Shown piece after piece: positions 33,615-46,302 of a DNA stretch of 64,000 nt; within the stretch, counting starts at the first letter, position 1; the number at the start of each line of letters is the position of its first letter. A model generated the notes under the pieces. It saw nothing but the letters and a program-made list of their open reading frames with translations. It did no database searches and had not been told where the DNA came from. The translations under genes were made by a program, and so were the position numbers. Origin of the DNA: Mytilus californianus (Eukaryota > Mollusca > Bivalvia > Mytilida > Mytilidae); assembly GCF_021869535.1 (NCBI RefSeq), contig NW_026262659.1, forward strand, positions 1,240,001 to 1,304,000, given 5' to 3'.

Positions 33615-34182
33615 TCTTAATCTTTGGAAAAATCCGATTATTAAATTGTTAAATTATTTTACGTCATAATTATATCAAAGTATACTTTTTAAAGTTTTAA
33701 ATTTTAAAGTTAAAATGAATATTCCGTTTTGATCTGAGGAAAAACTTTTTAAACTGTAATGACATGGTCAGTCAACGTTGCATGGCTGATTACAGGTAAT
33801 TAAAACATGCAGTTATTTTCCATTACGACAGTGCGTGTACCCTGGGGCGTGTACAACGTATTAGAAATATCATAGTTTCCTAGAGAACATCCTGTCTATG
33901 TGTAATACAGATTAATGACATTACACAAATTTTTTTTTCGTTAAATGTAGTTAAGTATCTGTGTCCATTCCCTATTGCAACACTACAATTCTTTCGGTGA
34001 AAAAAATGTTAAAATTTAAAAAAAAAAATCATTTATATGAAATAAAGAAGAAAAAAGTAGCAAATAAACTTATGTAACTACGCATTGAGTAAACATAATT
34101 TCACTTTACATGTACAAACCCTTGAGAAAACATATATATAGATGTGTTTAAAAAGGCCAATTCCTAGTGGATTTATTTCACA

Positions 34183-34337
34183 CTAGGACCACAGGCACTT
34201 GTCTCAGAATTTTGTTTCCTATATACCTTAATACATGCAGGGACTTTCTATACTAACTTAGTATAGAAAGTCCCTGCTTAATATAACATTAAAAGTATAT
34301 AGGAAATTTTTTTTCTGAGACAAGTGCCTGTGACTAG
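34183..34337. mobile_element. Palindromic MITE with a nested 41-bp palindrome
   Basis: The outer arms ACAGGCACTTGTCTCAG and CTGAGACAAGTGCCTGT match the element at 33495-33576. At 34237-34277, near the fold axis, lies a perfect 19+3+19 palindrome (left arm GCAGGGACTTTCTATACTA) that is absent from the 33.5-kb copy. So a small palindrome has inserted into a larger one. 34338-34900 holds no recognisable gene. Confidence 0.8.
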
Positions 34338-34929
34338 GAACTAAGATAACTAGAACTAAGTTCATTGGAAAGTCTTTTTGTCTGATACATGTATACCTAT
34401 AGATAATGTACATAATTAAGAACAGCTTCAAATATATGCCTTTAAATTAACGGTACGTCTGAAAACCGCTCAGGACCTCCTGAGTGCAGACAGGACATAA
34501 AAAGTCACTCAGGACATGTATATATGTTTTAGTGAGCGTTGAGGGTATACATTCGATAGATAATTTAATATTTGATCTTATAATTTTGGTTTTGATAAAA
34601 TCAAACCAACATTAAAGAAGTTATTTGGGATACGTCATGCATGACCGATGATCATATTCAATACCAATCATCATTTTGATTACGACGTTTGATCTTTAAT
34701 AATTAGGACTGATTGATGATGGTTATAAACACATACAAGTAAACTTTGCAAACAAACAACAAAAAAAAAAACGTTTCCTTGGAAAAATTATAAAAATACA
34801 TGAAATATTGTTTTTACCAAAAAAGTTAAATAAATTTTTCGTTTTGTATGTAATAATTGAAGCCATTTAGAAATATAAGATATCTTCACATAGTCGGGAA
34901 ATTTTCAGTTCAAGTTATTTCATTTGAAA

Positions 34930-35370
34930 ACGTTAACAAATATAGATCTTATTCGATGTAAAATGTGGCGTCCTTGGAGATCAAAACCCCGTTTAAATAG
35001 GGTTTGTCTACTTTCGTCTATTGCCGAACATTCTATAATTAAGGATTTTTACAAATCCTTGCTATAATATATTGAATCGCGTCGCCAATATCACCACAAT
35101 TACATAAAGTACAAATACAATCTTCTCCTAAATATTTGGCATCTAACAATTACAATAGGAAAGTTTGAGTCGAAACTGAAGTACCAAATCTACAAAAAGA
35201 ATCACTATTTTTTGTAGTAGTAGGCGTTGAAAACTAAACTGTTTATAATCTTTTTTTTCTCCTAAATTAATTGAAACTCCTGAAATAATTTAACATTATC
35301 TATAGACAGCTTACATATGCAAATCTTTTTAGAAGTATGTGAGTGTTTAGTAATAATTTGTTCATTAACC
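34930..35370 (-). pseudogene. LINE 3'-end relic
   Basis: On the minus strand near 35085-35135 the frame reads GEDCICTLCNCGDIGDAIQY. This resembles the Cys-rich C-terminal finger of LINE polyproteins (usually C..CN...GDE.H). Upstream, FCRFGTSVSTQT could be the preceding segment, with a stop between. The pairing histidine and cysteine are lost. It is a different, older copy from the LINE at 35.5-38.4 kb. Confidence 0.45.
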
Positions 35371-35558
35371 CCCCTTTTTCCTTCTATAAAATTACATTGT
35401 AATCGATTTTATTTCCAAATTTGTGTTTGCTCGGATTGACACTTAGAACGTACAACAAAAAGTAACAAGTAAAAAGTCACGATTCAGTTTTGGGATATTT
35501 TTTTCTTTGAATAAACTTAATTTTAAAAACGTTTCAGTATTTTTCTGAAACATTTTTG

Positions 35559-38400
35559 AATGAATGAATGAATGAATATTTTATTGCAGAAGCAAACATA
35601 ATGCTATAGCAAAATAACATAATATATAATGACAATAATGACAGTAAACATGCAGAGAACAACACAATAAAGTCATATAGCAGGCACAGAACTACAACTG
35701 TTATGCAATAATAATTTGTAATCTTAACTTCCATGCCGCATTAAGAAATTTACACAATTTTTTAGTTAAATTCTTTGAGCTAGCCTGTAAAAGAAATACA
35801 AGCTTTCTATGATTTGGCCATGAACAATAAAATTTTGGTAAAAACTGTAGCCTCAATGATCTAAAGGCAGGACATACTAAAACAAAATGGTACTCATTTT
35901 CAATACAATTCATATGACAGCATATACATATACGATTTTCTCTTACAATATTGTCAAAACGACCAACTTCTATATTCAGTTTTAATGTTCCACTACGTAG
36001 TTTAGTGAGTATATTACTATTAAAATCATATTTTAAGTAATCTTCTAAACAAAACTCATTTTTCAATTTCCTATATAAACACAGTTTTTCACAATCGTTC
36101 AAAATAGCAAACCAGTTCTGGTAGTATTGATCATTTATACGACATTTTATATATTCAAATGTTACATTAATGTTTTCTTGATCAATCCATACATAATTCA
36201 TACCTAAACTAAATAATAAATCGCGAACATTTGAAACCCAGTTTCTCTTTCCACTTAAGGCATCAATGCGTAGGAGGTTATAAATATCATATACAATATT
36301 AGGTTTATCATATATTATATGCAACCAAAACTTTATAATTCTATGTTTCCTTAAAATAAACATAGGTAGATGACCAAGTTCACCACATAAAAAGGCGATT
36401 GGTACATTTTTACCAAGCTTTAATATAAAACGACAGAAACGATTATGAACGAGTTCAATGTCATTGGCTCGATGAAATCCCCAAATTTCAGACGCATAGT
36501 TAAGTATAGAGGCCACCATACTATTTAACAAAAAACATGCTTGACTATGTTCAATATAAACTCGCTTAAGAGTGTCGAAGAAGGAAGAAAGTGCCCTTGC
36601 TCCTTGCTGAGAAATCCTCTTCTGTGAGTGTAAGAACTTTCCATTAAAATGTAGCAACATGCCTAAGTATACATATGAATTTACAATTTCTAGCTCCTGG
36701 TTGTCAAAGAAAAAGCGGTTATGAACAGGTTGCCAACCATTTCTGAAAACGACTACTTTTGTCTTGTCGGTATTAACAGTAATATTCCACTTTTTACAAT
36801 AGAATGAAAGTTTTTCTAGTAAGACTTGTAATGTTTCGGCAGATTTTCCGAACAGGACGGTATCGTCTGCAAACAAAATTAAATATATCAGATATCCATT
36901 GATATTAAAAACTCCGTTATCATTGTCCATAGGAATATCTTGAATAATGTCATTCACGAAGAATAAAAACAACAGAGGTGATAATGGTTCACCTTGTTTC
37001 ACTCCCAAGAAATTATCAAAAGCCTCTGAAAATTCACCCTCAGTGCGAATTCGTAGACGAACAGTTTCATAGACTGCCTTAATGATTGATACAAATTCCG
37101 TGCTTATACCACTCTTTAATAGTTTGTACCATAGAATTCTCCTGATAACCTTGTCGAATGCCTTACGAAAATCGACGAATGCGCAATATAATTTTGATTT
37201 CTGTTGTAGAATATGTGTTATAATACCATGTAGTACAAATATAGCGTCTACAGTAGATCGGCCAGGTCGAAATCCAAACTGGTTATCGATAAGTTTTTCC
37301 TCATCCTCAGCCCAGCTGAGTAATCGTTCGGTTAATATCGATGTAAACAGTTTTGATAAAATACTAACTAAGATGATAGGTCGATAATTATTCGGGTCTG
37401 TTAAGTCACCACTTTTTGGAACCGCTATTACAATGCCTTCCGACCACATATCAGGAAAAAAGCCATTTTCAAACATAAAGCTGAAGAGAGTTTTAAAAAT
37501 AGGAGCGAAGAAAACTGGATTCGATGACAACATTTCGGTGATAATGGAATAATTCCCAGCAGACTTTCCAGATTTAAGTTTATTAATAGCACGTATAATT
37601 TCATCTTCCAAGATTTCATTATCTAAAGAATCTATTGTAATAGTGTCTAAAAATGAGCTATTTTCAATCAGATCAATGACTTCTTCACATATATCTGAAG
37701 GGTCTCCCCCTAGCAATTGTTCAAAATGACGCAACAACAAATCACTATCAGCTAAACATTTTGATTTCTTTCGCGGCTTAACTGCAGACCAAAATTTACG
37801 TGGGTTCGTTTTAGCTATTTTGCAAAGTTCAAGTCCTTTGGCACGTTTGAAACTGGCTCGGGCTACACGTTTAGCCTTATTGTAACTATTCCGGGCTAAG
37901 ATATATAATTGTCGATTTGTGTCCGTAGAATGACGCTGGTACAAATTGCGAGATGAATTAAATTTTCGACGTTCAAGGGCACAGTTTGCATTAAACCATT
38001 CGTTGTTATGTCTTTTCACATTTTTAGAATTGTTCACCAATATGGTTTTCCCAAAAACTTTAAATGCATTGTCATATAGAACACAACTTATCTCCCTTAC
38101 AGCATCGTTGACATCGTCTGCGTTGGATAAGTTATTTACAAGCGTCAAAAGTGATTCACTGTGTTTTAAAAGGAAACGGCCTTGTAAACAAAATTTATTT
38201 TTGAATATTAATATGAACAATGATTGTTTAAGAAAACAATCTGCCAAAGTGGTTTGGTAATTAACTGAAGTCATGCTGTCAAAAATGTCTCCTTTTTATA
38301 AGTTATTGATAAAAAAAACTATTTGAAGGCGAATTAATCATTTCCTCAACTAAATACATTTTATCTATAAATAAAGTCAATTCGTCAAGAACTTTCTCTA
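35559..38400 (-). mobile_element. 5'-truncated LINE with (ATTC)n tail
   Basis: The element runs on the minus strand from about 38400 to a tail of ATTC repeats (plus strand GAATGAATGAATGAATGAAT at about 35558-35577). It contains the 857-codon frame described separately. Short coding-like sequence upstream of that frame (about 38320-38400 minus, LTLFIDKMYLVEEMIN), in another phase, suggests the element once extended further. No apurinic-like endonuclease domain is found, so the copy is 5'-truncated. Short tandem tails instead of poly-A are known for CR1/L2- and RTE-type elements. Confidence 0.75.
35701..38274 (-). CDS. LINE reverse transcriptase (ORF2 remainder, 857 aa)
   Basis: An intact frame for a non-LTR retrotransposon reverse transcriptase. 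An N-terminal linker (about 80-180, with NEWFNANCALERRKFN) precedes the RT. RT landmarks are PKSGD and NYRPI (286-300), NQFGFRPGRST (331-341), FVDFRKAFD (366-374, first catalytic Asp368), QGEPLSP (427-433), FADD (468-471) and YLGML (536-540). The C-terminal part ends with a Cys/His finger: Cys783, Cys786, His796, Cys801 (RICICC, YHFVLVC). The protein would copy element RNA at a nicked chromosomal target. An in-frame stop lies about 27 bases upstream of the first Met, and no endonuclease domain precedes it, so it probably cannot mobilise alone. The long undisturbed frame implies a fairly recent copy. Confidence 0.88.
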   Translation of the reverse strand: MTSVNYQTTLADCFLKQSLFILIFKNKFCLQGRFLLKHSESLLTLVNNLSNADDVNDAVREISCVLYDNAFKVFGKTILVNNSKNVKRHNNEWFNANCALERRKFNSSRNLYQRHSTDTNRQLYILARNSYNKAKRVARASFKRAKGLELCKIAKTNPRKFWSAVKPRKKSKCLADSDLLLRHFEQLLGGDPSDICEEVIDLIENSSFLDTITIDSLDNEILEDEIIRAINKLKSGKSAGNYSIITEMLSSNPVFFAPIFKTLFSFMFENGFFPDMWSEGIVIAVPKSGDLTDPNNYRPIILVSILSKLFTSILTERLLSWAEDEEKLIDNQFGFRPGRSTVDAIFVLHGIITHILQQKSKLYCAFVDFRKAFDKVIRRILWYKLLKSGISTEFVSIIKAVYETVRLRIRTEGEFSEAFDNFLGVKQGEPLSPLLFLFFVNDIIQDIPMDNDNGVFNINGYLIYLILFADDTVLFGKSAETLQVLLEKLSFYCKKWNITVNTDKTKVVVFRNGWQPVHNRFFFDNQELEIVNSYVYLGMLLHFNGKFLHSQKRISQQGARALSSFFDTLKRVYIEHSQACFLLNSMVASILNYASEIWGFHRANDIELVHNRFCRFILKLGKNVPIAFLCGELGHLPMFILRKHRIIKFWLHIIYDKPNIVYDIYNLLRIDALSGKRNWVSNVRDLLFSLGMNYVWIDQENINVTFEYIKCRINDQYYQNWFAILNDCEKLCLYRKLKNEFCLEDYLKYDFNSNILTKLRSGTLKLNIEVGRFDNIVRENRICICCHMNCIENEYHFVLVCPAFRSLRLQFLPKFYCSWPNHRKLVFLLQASSKNLTKKLCKFLNAAWKLRLQIIIA

Positions 38401-38409
38401 ATATATTTA

Positions 38410-38790
38410 AACAATTGTAAAATAATTAATTTAAACCTTTGTCCTGCGACTTTCTGTCCGTTTACCAATACTTATTCCTTGTTAAGTTATTTCATATCCA
38501 TTTACGAATACTTATAACCAGAGACATATATACACAGAGATTGGCAACTGTAACAGTCTTCAGCGAAATCCAATTAAAAACACGCATCACACGAGACTTT
38601 AACGAGATCGCCATTTTGCATCTGATCATGACAAGTTCACCACCGCTTCGATTTTTATTTTACATCAAGCTTTTCAAAACAGCATAATGTAAGTATATAT
38701 TTCAATTTCGTAAATTATTTACCTTGTTTTATTCAGTTTGTAGTAATTGTTAGTTAAAATATTGTGACGATTAACGTTTTATTGTGGTCA
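38410..38790. other. Unassigned stretch between LINE and tandem array
   Basis: An 82-codon plus-strand open frame is present but has no recognisable features. I see no promoter, RNA gene or repeat boundary. Confidence 0.35.
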
Positions 38791-38804
38791 ATAATAAGGG
38801 GAAA

Positions 38805-40530
38805 GCTTGGCCGACATGGACGTTATGAAAATTTTTACACGGACGTATTTTTTATTAAAACCTTTTCATTCGAAAAGGAATAAAACCATTTATGAGATGA
38901 ATCACTTTTCCCAAGACATACTGGTTTTGTGTAAATATGTTGAATTTTTCATTAAATCACCCACTTTGATGCAATTTACAATTAAAATTCAGTATTCTCG
39001 CTGTCGGCCACGTTCAATTTTTAAAATATAAAGACAGGCCCCTGTCCATGTCTACAGTCAATAAACTTTTCCATCTTTAGAGAATAATTATTCCCAGCAC
39101 ATGAATTACTTTCTTATGACATAGTTGATTTGTATATAACAGTTGTTTTTTACATATTTTCACACACTTTGATGCAATTTACAATTAAAAATGACCATTC
39201 AAGCTGTCGGCCATTTTCATTCTCTTCAATATAAAGACCGGCCCCTGTCCATGTCTACAGTCAATAAACTTTTCCATCTTTAGAGAATAATTATTCCCAG
39301 CACATGAATTACTTTCTTATGACATACTGGATTTCTGTATAACAGTTGTTTTTTCCATATTTTCACCAGCTTTGATGCAATTTACAACATATGGCAAAAT
39401 CAAAGGTACTTTATTTAAATCATTTGCACCACGTGACTTTGTCCCTTTTGATCAAATTACTTCCCTTAGCTTAGGATTGAAAATATAATTTATTATAGAT
39501 TTGCGGATAATCCAGTCTTTTTCCGTCATGTATCTAAAACTAATGTATCTTTAAAAACTTCCTTTGGCGGATATTTACAAAAATGCTGTGTAATTCTAAG
39601 GGAAAATGCTTAAAATTTGACTTTTTACGAAATGGGAAGGTTGAAATCATCATGTTTTTAAAAGAATTTGGCCGAAAACTTAAGAAAGCAGGTAAGTTAA
39701 AAGTTATTTAACTTTAAAATTCAACCTACAAGGTGTTTCCCTATATGCGAACAAATCATGAACAATATCTTCTTGCATGTGTATTTCTGTTTTGAATCTT
39801 GCTATTTTACGATTTTACGTCATTTTATTTGATCTTATATAGCAATTAGAGAATGGTTACGCTTCCGATTTTTAAACTAAAAAGGCCGAAAGATTTCAGA
39901 GTAGACAATGTCCATTTGTACACAGACAGAAGCCTAAAAACATGAACAATTCACCTGTATGCGAACAAATTGTTCATTCGACATAGGTATTTGCATATTG
40001 GCATTTTTATTAAAAGGGCTTATATAATCCTATTGTAATGGCTGCCGTCATGATAAGGCAAAATGGCCGCTATGCAAATTAGCAAATTACTCCAAATTTT
40101 GCCATATGATTAAAAATGACCATTCAAGCTGTCGGCCATTTTCATTCTCTTCAATATAAAGACAGGCCCCTGTCCATGTCTACAGTCAATAAACTTTTCC
40201 ATCTTTAGAGAATAATTATTCCCAGCACATGAATTACTTTCTTATTACATACTGGATTTGTGTATAACAGTTTGTTTTTTCCATATTTTCACCAGCTTTG
40301 ATGCAATTTACAATTAAAAATGACCATTCAAGCTGTCGGCCATTTTCATTCTCTTCAATATAAAGACAGGCACCTGTCCATGGCTACAGTTTATAAAATT
40401 GTCCATCTTTAAAGAACAAATGTACCCATCACCATTGATCACAGGAATAACTTTCCCAAGACATACCGGTTTTGTGTATATAAATTGTTTTTTTCATTAT
40501 TTCCACCACTTTGATGACATTTACAAGTTT
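38805..40530. repeat. ~204-bp tandem array, split by an insertion
   Basis: Units share CAAGCTGTCGGCCATTTTCA, CCCCTGTCCATGTCTACAGT and a CATCTTTAGAGAATAATTATTCC block. The last block starts at 39072, 39275, 40200 and 40404. The spacings are 203, 925 and 204, and removing the 721-bp insertion restores 204. The outermost copies (38805-39000 and from 40404) are diverged. Function unknown. Confidence 0.9.
39388..40108. mobile_element. 721-bp inverted-repeat element inside the 204-bp array
   Basis: The ends are the perfect inverted repeats CATATGGCAAAAT (39388-39400) and ATTTTGCCATATG (40096-40108). The flanks join to restore a unit as TTTACAA/ATTAAAA, whereas intact units read TTTACAATTAAAA, so at most one base is duplicated. 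Inside are TATGCGAACAAAT twice and no protein. Confidence 0.8.
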
Positions 40531-43095
40531 ATATACATGTATATTTACATTCAGTATCTGACAGCATTTTTTTTTAACAGGATCCTGCATGTTATAAAAG
40601 AACAAAGATGTTGATCAAATTTACCTAACAGTGCAGCATACAAGAGATGTAATATCATACATGTGCTGAATGTAGGACTCCCTAGCCTTTCTGATTGAAA
40701 AAAAGATTCCCTGGCAGACAGGAACAACTATTAGTGATGACTTTTTTCAAATGTTACTGCACAGTCATGTAGTGGACCGATTACATGTACTTCTATCAAT
40801 GTGATACTAAAAAATGGTTTTGTAAGAGAGAAAATGACATGTGCTTATCCTGACTGTGAAAACACCACATTATTGTACTTCAAATATCATAGTTCATATG
40901 CCAAACTTGATGTACATGTGTATGCGATTTTTGTGCAAGTGATGGTGACATCATTGAACTAAGAATAAATACAAGACTCCGCATTCAATCTATTGAATTT
41001 GAAACAGAAGTGGCAGTTGTGCAGAGACTATACGGATAAAAATACAAATAAATATCTTGTGTTCAACTTCATTTGTCTTCTTTACGTTTACAAAGTATAC
41101 ATGTACATAATTTTTACATACATGTATAACAATATGATGATGTAGTATGATTGCCAATGAGACAATGATTTACATGTATGACTATCATTGGAAGGCTACT
41201 ATAATATCTTTGTATATCATGAGAATGGAAATGCTACCTTTGTAGCATAAAGGTAGCATAATGTAAAAAAAGGGAAAATGTTCATTTATTCAACAACACT
41301 CCTGTGAATATATAACTTGACAGTACTAAAGGCAAAATATTTCGTTTCACACATTCCTTCCTCTCCTCGGAAAATAACATATTTAATTGTTTACATGAAA
41401 TGACAAAATGTGTAGAATAAGAAGCAAGAAATGTTCACTCTACTTGTACACTATTAGTCGCTCATATTAGTCATCATCTATGTGTTTGTTTCAGTCCTTT
41501 AGCAATGGTGCTTGTTTATATTTATCTGTTGTGTTGCGTTGTTTCAGTTTTACATGTCCTCATTCTGTGATCACTGTTTCACCTCGCCTATTTTGAGAAA
41601 TGTTAATGCAAATATTTTCTGCAATAAATTGAAAAGGCACAGCTGCTATGACTATTCAGAAATGTGAGGTATATGTCAATGAGACAACAACCCAACGACA
41701 AAAATATTCTTTGCACATCTATGAATGTTTAAGAATTCTTGTGGAGGTCAAAAGCACATAACGTGTACTTATATATTGGTGACCTGGTACATGTATGTAC
41801 CTATTGATGCATTCCGTCCTAAACATAAATTGTGTGAAGAGACCAAGCAGTTTATATGCTTATAAAAAAACTGATATTAAAATGAATTCCTGTATAACAA
41901 ATTCCGGGAATGAGACACTATTTTACTTAAACCAGATGAGATATTAGTGGTAAAGGTTTAAACAGAAGCAAGAGATGTCAAGGGGCAATACAAAAAGTAC
42001 AAGGTCATGTAACACAGATAAAAAAAATGACAAATGAAAAGAAAATAACAGCCCACATAGCACTGCACCGAAACATAAACCCACAAAAGATCAGATAAAA
42101 CTGTCTTCAATTTTAAATCTTTCTAATTTCAAACTCGAGTTTCACTACCCGATAGGAAAGAGTAAAGATAAGGATGTTGCAGTACTTCTGTGGTCTATGA
42201 AACAGAACATTAAAATTCTACAGTTCAGCAGAGCATTTTACTGTACTGTGTATATATGTCTCTGTTATAACGTGATAATTAATTTTTCCGGATGCTTTTT
42301 ATCCTATTTTCATATCAAACAACCATGTTACCCGTAGAACGGAGTTAAGTACAAATTTAGGAATTTAGTACTTAAAATCTTCAACAACAAAATTTTACAG
42401 TTTCATTTACCTGGATTTTTTTCTACGCTTCGAAGCCGCCACCCTGTATCAAACTTATCCAACACCTCGCATGACGTATTCACGATGTGGAGGGATTGAC
42501 AATATACAATCAAAGTTAGCAATATACAGCAAGTAAGTAATTGGATGTTGAATGCCAGTAGATCTGAATTTGTAAATTTTTAAATTGAATTTAACCTGTT
42601 TAGAACGTGTATTGTTGAATTGTTCAATAAAATTACACACATAATCTGGGCTGATATGCATAAAACCACTTTAAGTTCAAGGTATCAATAAAACTGGGTC
42701 TGCATGAAAAAATGACTTATCACATAATACCAGAACCTATGTTTAGCCTACTGTTACACGATAAGAAAATATAGCTGTAGGCCTAGTTGAAAATCTTTAC
42801 AAATTATTTATTCTTTTAATTTCTGTTTGACTGTTTGGGTGCTTCTTATGTGTTTTAAATGCTATAGTCAAGTTTTATAGACTGTTGTACGTCATTTGGT
42901 CGTTTTTAAGTTTTTGCCATGGCGTTTGTCAGTATGTCTTCGACTTATAAGTTTTATCAAGGATTTGTATAGTGAGATTGGTTTTATATAATCTGCATCT
43001 CTTGTGCTGTATTTTAAAATGTATTACAATTGCTGCATCTTTACACATTCATCAATACACCAAAAAATATGAATAAAACTTTCGTATATATATAA
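40531..43095. other. AT-rich stretch with small repeat fragments
   Basis: Contains a family A fragment at about 41138-41170 (GTATGATTGCCAATGAGACA) and a family B-like end near 42880-42960 (TTTTTGCCATGGCGTTTGTC). No open frame here has protein-like features, and no RNA gene is recognised. Confidence 0.45.
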
Positions 43096-43096
43096 A

Positions 43097-43760
43097 TAAG
43101 GAGATGTGGTATGATTGGTAATGAAACAACTATCCGCCAGTTCAATTCAAAAACCTGATATAAGCAAATGTGACTTACTTACTTACTTTAGTCAGAGAGA
43201 TCTTGAATCTGAATTCAAGGATACGAAGTGGGAAGGGTTTAGAGGTGGATTAAGGTGAGGGCATGGGGGCCCGCCCCTTTTTTGGAAAAAAATTGGTTGA
43301 TTATTTAGAGAATTACTGAAGCGGGCCCCCTCTTTATGCATGACAGTTAGTGCCTCCTTATGACATTTTTTGGTACCGCAACTGGTGAGGACTTCATAAA
43401 AAAATATTTAGTAAGTTTTTGTTTTGTGATAAATAATGTATTTACTTCACATAGACAGAAATAGGATAAAATAAACTACCGAAAGCTTAAGTTCACATAA
43501 CAGGGTATGGATGGGGGTTTACAGAATAGAGAATAACGGGCAAACAATAAAGATTAAAGAATAATGAAATGCTAAAATATGAGGAAAGAGAGTAATGAGC
43601 AAAAAGTGTAAGTTTGTAGAAATATAGCAAAAAAAAAAAAAATAAAGAACACAGAAAAAGAAGACCCCCCCCCCCCCCCCCTCCAAGATCCTGACTACAA
43701 CTTTAACGCTGCCGGGATATTTTTTAGACAAAGTGCACGTATACTATTAGTTGTCAGCCG
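43097..43760. repeat. Repeat fragments: family A start and G/C-tract foldback pieces
   Basis: GAGATGTGGTATGATTGGTA at about 43101 is a family A head. GGGGGCCCGCCCC and GCGGGCCCCC (43264-43330) form an inverted pair typical of the 'GGATCC/GGCCC' repeats also seen near 46790 and 62980. A long C run lies at about 43665-43681. No gene. Confidence 0.5.
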
Positions 43761-43776
43761 AAACCACTAAGCGTTT

Positions 43777-46302
43777 CGGAGCGTCTTTTTACCACAGAAC
43801 ACCACAGAATACCACAGAACACCACAGAATACCACAGAACACCCAAAATATACCACAGAACTACACAAAATACAATAAAACTACTAAAATATACCACGGA
43901 ACATTGAATTACTTTACAAAATGAAAAACTAATAATTCAGAATTATATTATTTTTATAATTCGGGCTACACTAATGACAGGACGATTGACCGGTTGAGAT
44001 TTACATTTCTTTAATGATCATAACTTTTTTTGTTATTTGGTAGATTTTTTTTTATATTTGGAGACCTTTGAAATACTAAACTATATTTTATAAAAAATCT
44101 TTTAAAAACAATTTATAACAACAAAAAATGATTTTCTATAAATAAATATTTTTCTACAAAAAAAAAATGATGTTCTATAAATAAATGTTTTTCTATTGGT
44201 GAGGTGATAATGTTTTTCTGTTGTGAATTTGGTTTCCAACACGTTATTGCACTTTTTACAAGTATACTTTTGGTGTAATTAATCAAAATTGTTGGTAACA
44301 GCATAGACATGAAAAAAAGTACCCTCAATTTTTTTCACTAAATGTCTTGAAATTTCTTTTCTCTACACTGTCGTTCAAGAAACGTGCTGTGTTAAATGTA
44401 AAGGTTACTTTGCACTTTTGAAATCAACACTGACTTATTCAATATTCATAGGGAGAATGCTGATTTAAGTAGCGGTAACAGGATGGACATCAACTTCATG
44501 TACGCGGATTGAATTAAGTTTGTAGATAAAATGCTACATATGATGATAAAGAAGCTACGATTTTTCGTTAGAGTAATTATTAACGTTCTTAAAAAGTCCC
44601 TTTTGCAGATATCAAGGCGATCAGAAAATCGGAAAAAAGTCATTTGAAATGTGTTTTTCTGAAACTGTACGCACACAAATTACCCAAAAATCGGACTTAA
44701 ATACATTTTAATCTTATGAAAATAGATGTAAATCGTGTTTATTATTAATGTTCTGAATCATAAATCCTACAAGCTTTCATTAAAACAATTACAACTGAAA
44801 TTTCCATTAGAAATAAAAAAATTAGCATGGGTGTACTGAAAATTCGACATTTTTTGAAAATGACCCATATAAGCTTGTTTTCGTTACATGAAAATTCCAA
44901 TTTTTTATACACATGTGTTCTTTACTCATAATGTTTGCCCATATGAAAACTTTTCTGTTTAACCGATTAGAACCCATATTGTTCATACGACACAATAGTC
45001 TAATTGTTTTTGAAAGATTGGAATAGAAGGAATATTTATTTTCAAAATGTAGGAATAGCAGGAAGACACCCAAATTAAAGGTATTTGATGTCTTAGGTGT
45101 GAAAACTTAAATGACATGTTAATTGGCTTGATGAATTGGTGATTACGACGAGTGTCAAAATTAGATACTCTCACTAAATTTTGGTACTTTTAATGTGCCG
45201 GTGAACTCGCTCAGATCATCATTTTGGACTCAAAATATAGAATCTATATAGTAATGCTACATGTGCCAGTTTTTAATTATTTAGATGCAGTTCAACTATT
45301 TCTAAATGCATGCAAAATTTCGTAAAAATCCAATGACTTTTATTTCATCTCAAGTAAAGTATGTGTACACAATGTTTCATCTGACTTGCCGACAGTATTT
45401 GGTTTTGAACTGCATCAAGTGTATCAAGAATATATTCAGTGTTTCAAAAGCCAAGCTAATGTACTAGTTTGTGATGTCCATCTGAGTTGCCGCTAGTGTT
45501 GTCAGAGAACGTTTTCCATGGACAATGCTGGAGACAACTACCAAAATGCCTCTACACAATTTAAGGCTCTGCGTAAATTCTATACATAAATTGGAGAAGA
45601 TACACACACATCAAAAGAAAAGTCCCAAATCATCAAATTTGAAATTTTTGACTATTATAAAGACACACTTATAATATTTTATTAGTCAACTCAAATAACT
45701 GTACAACAACAACTACAAATATCTTTTTGAAAGTATTTGGTAGCCCTTAAAGAACTGCTTTATATATTATTCAATATTTAATAATAAACATGTACTTATT
45801 CATATTGTAACAACTCTTAACATAAAATTAAACAAAAATGACAACTACAACGATAAATTCTGGTATATCCAAAATAGATTTAAGATATAATTACGTTATG
45901 CATCTCGGTAAACATTCTAAAAAATGGAAGAAAAAAAATACAAGAAAAAATTAAAATGTATTTAAAAAAAAGTAAAATGTCACAAATATACCCCAGAATT
46001 ACAATTGTTGTGACTTTAAATATTTTTGTATATTATGGTTTTAATACCGGTAGGTGTTTTTGGTATAGACCCAATAATAGGCCAATTCAGTTGGGGGCGT
46101 AGCGATAGTGAGTCGACCCTAAATAGAAAAATTAAATTTATTTGAATAATAAATGTCAAATTATAAAAAGAATTTACAATAACAATAATATAATGTCTGA
46201 AGTATTTATATTTCGAAGTTCTGTGGTATATTTTTGGTGTTCTGTAGTATGTTGTGGTGTTCTGTGGTATTCTGTGGTGTTCTGTGGTAAAAAGACGCTC
46301 CC
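43777..46302. mobile_element. Mutator-like element, ~95-bp TIRs, 10-bp TSD
   Basis: Direct repeats CTAAGCGTTT lie at 43767-43776 and 46303-46312. The inverted ends read GGAGCGTCTTTTTACCACAG from both sides and continue as alternating ACCACAGAAC/ACCACAGAAT units, then AATATACCACAGAAC, for about 95 bp each. The interior (2.3 kb) is AT-rich and encodes no transposase I can recognise. A 10-bp duplication with long TIRs fits the Mutator superfamily. The right end is 212 bp before the start codon of the CARF-like gene. A duplicated TTCTATAAATAAAT motif lies at about 44133 and 44174. Confidence 0.9.
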
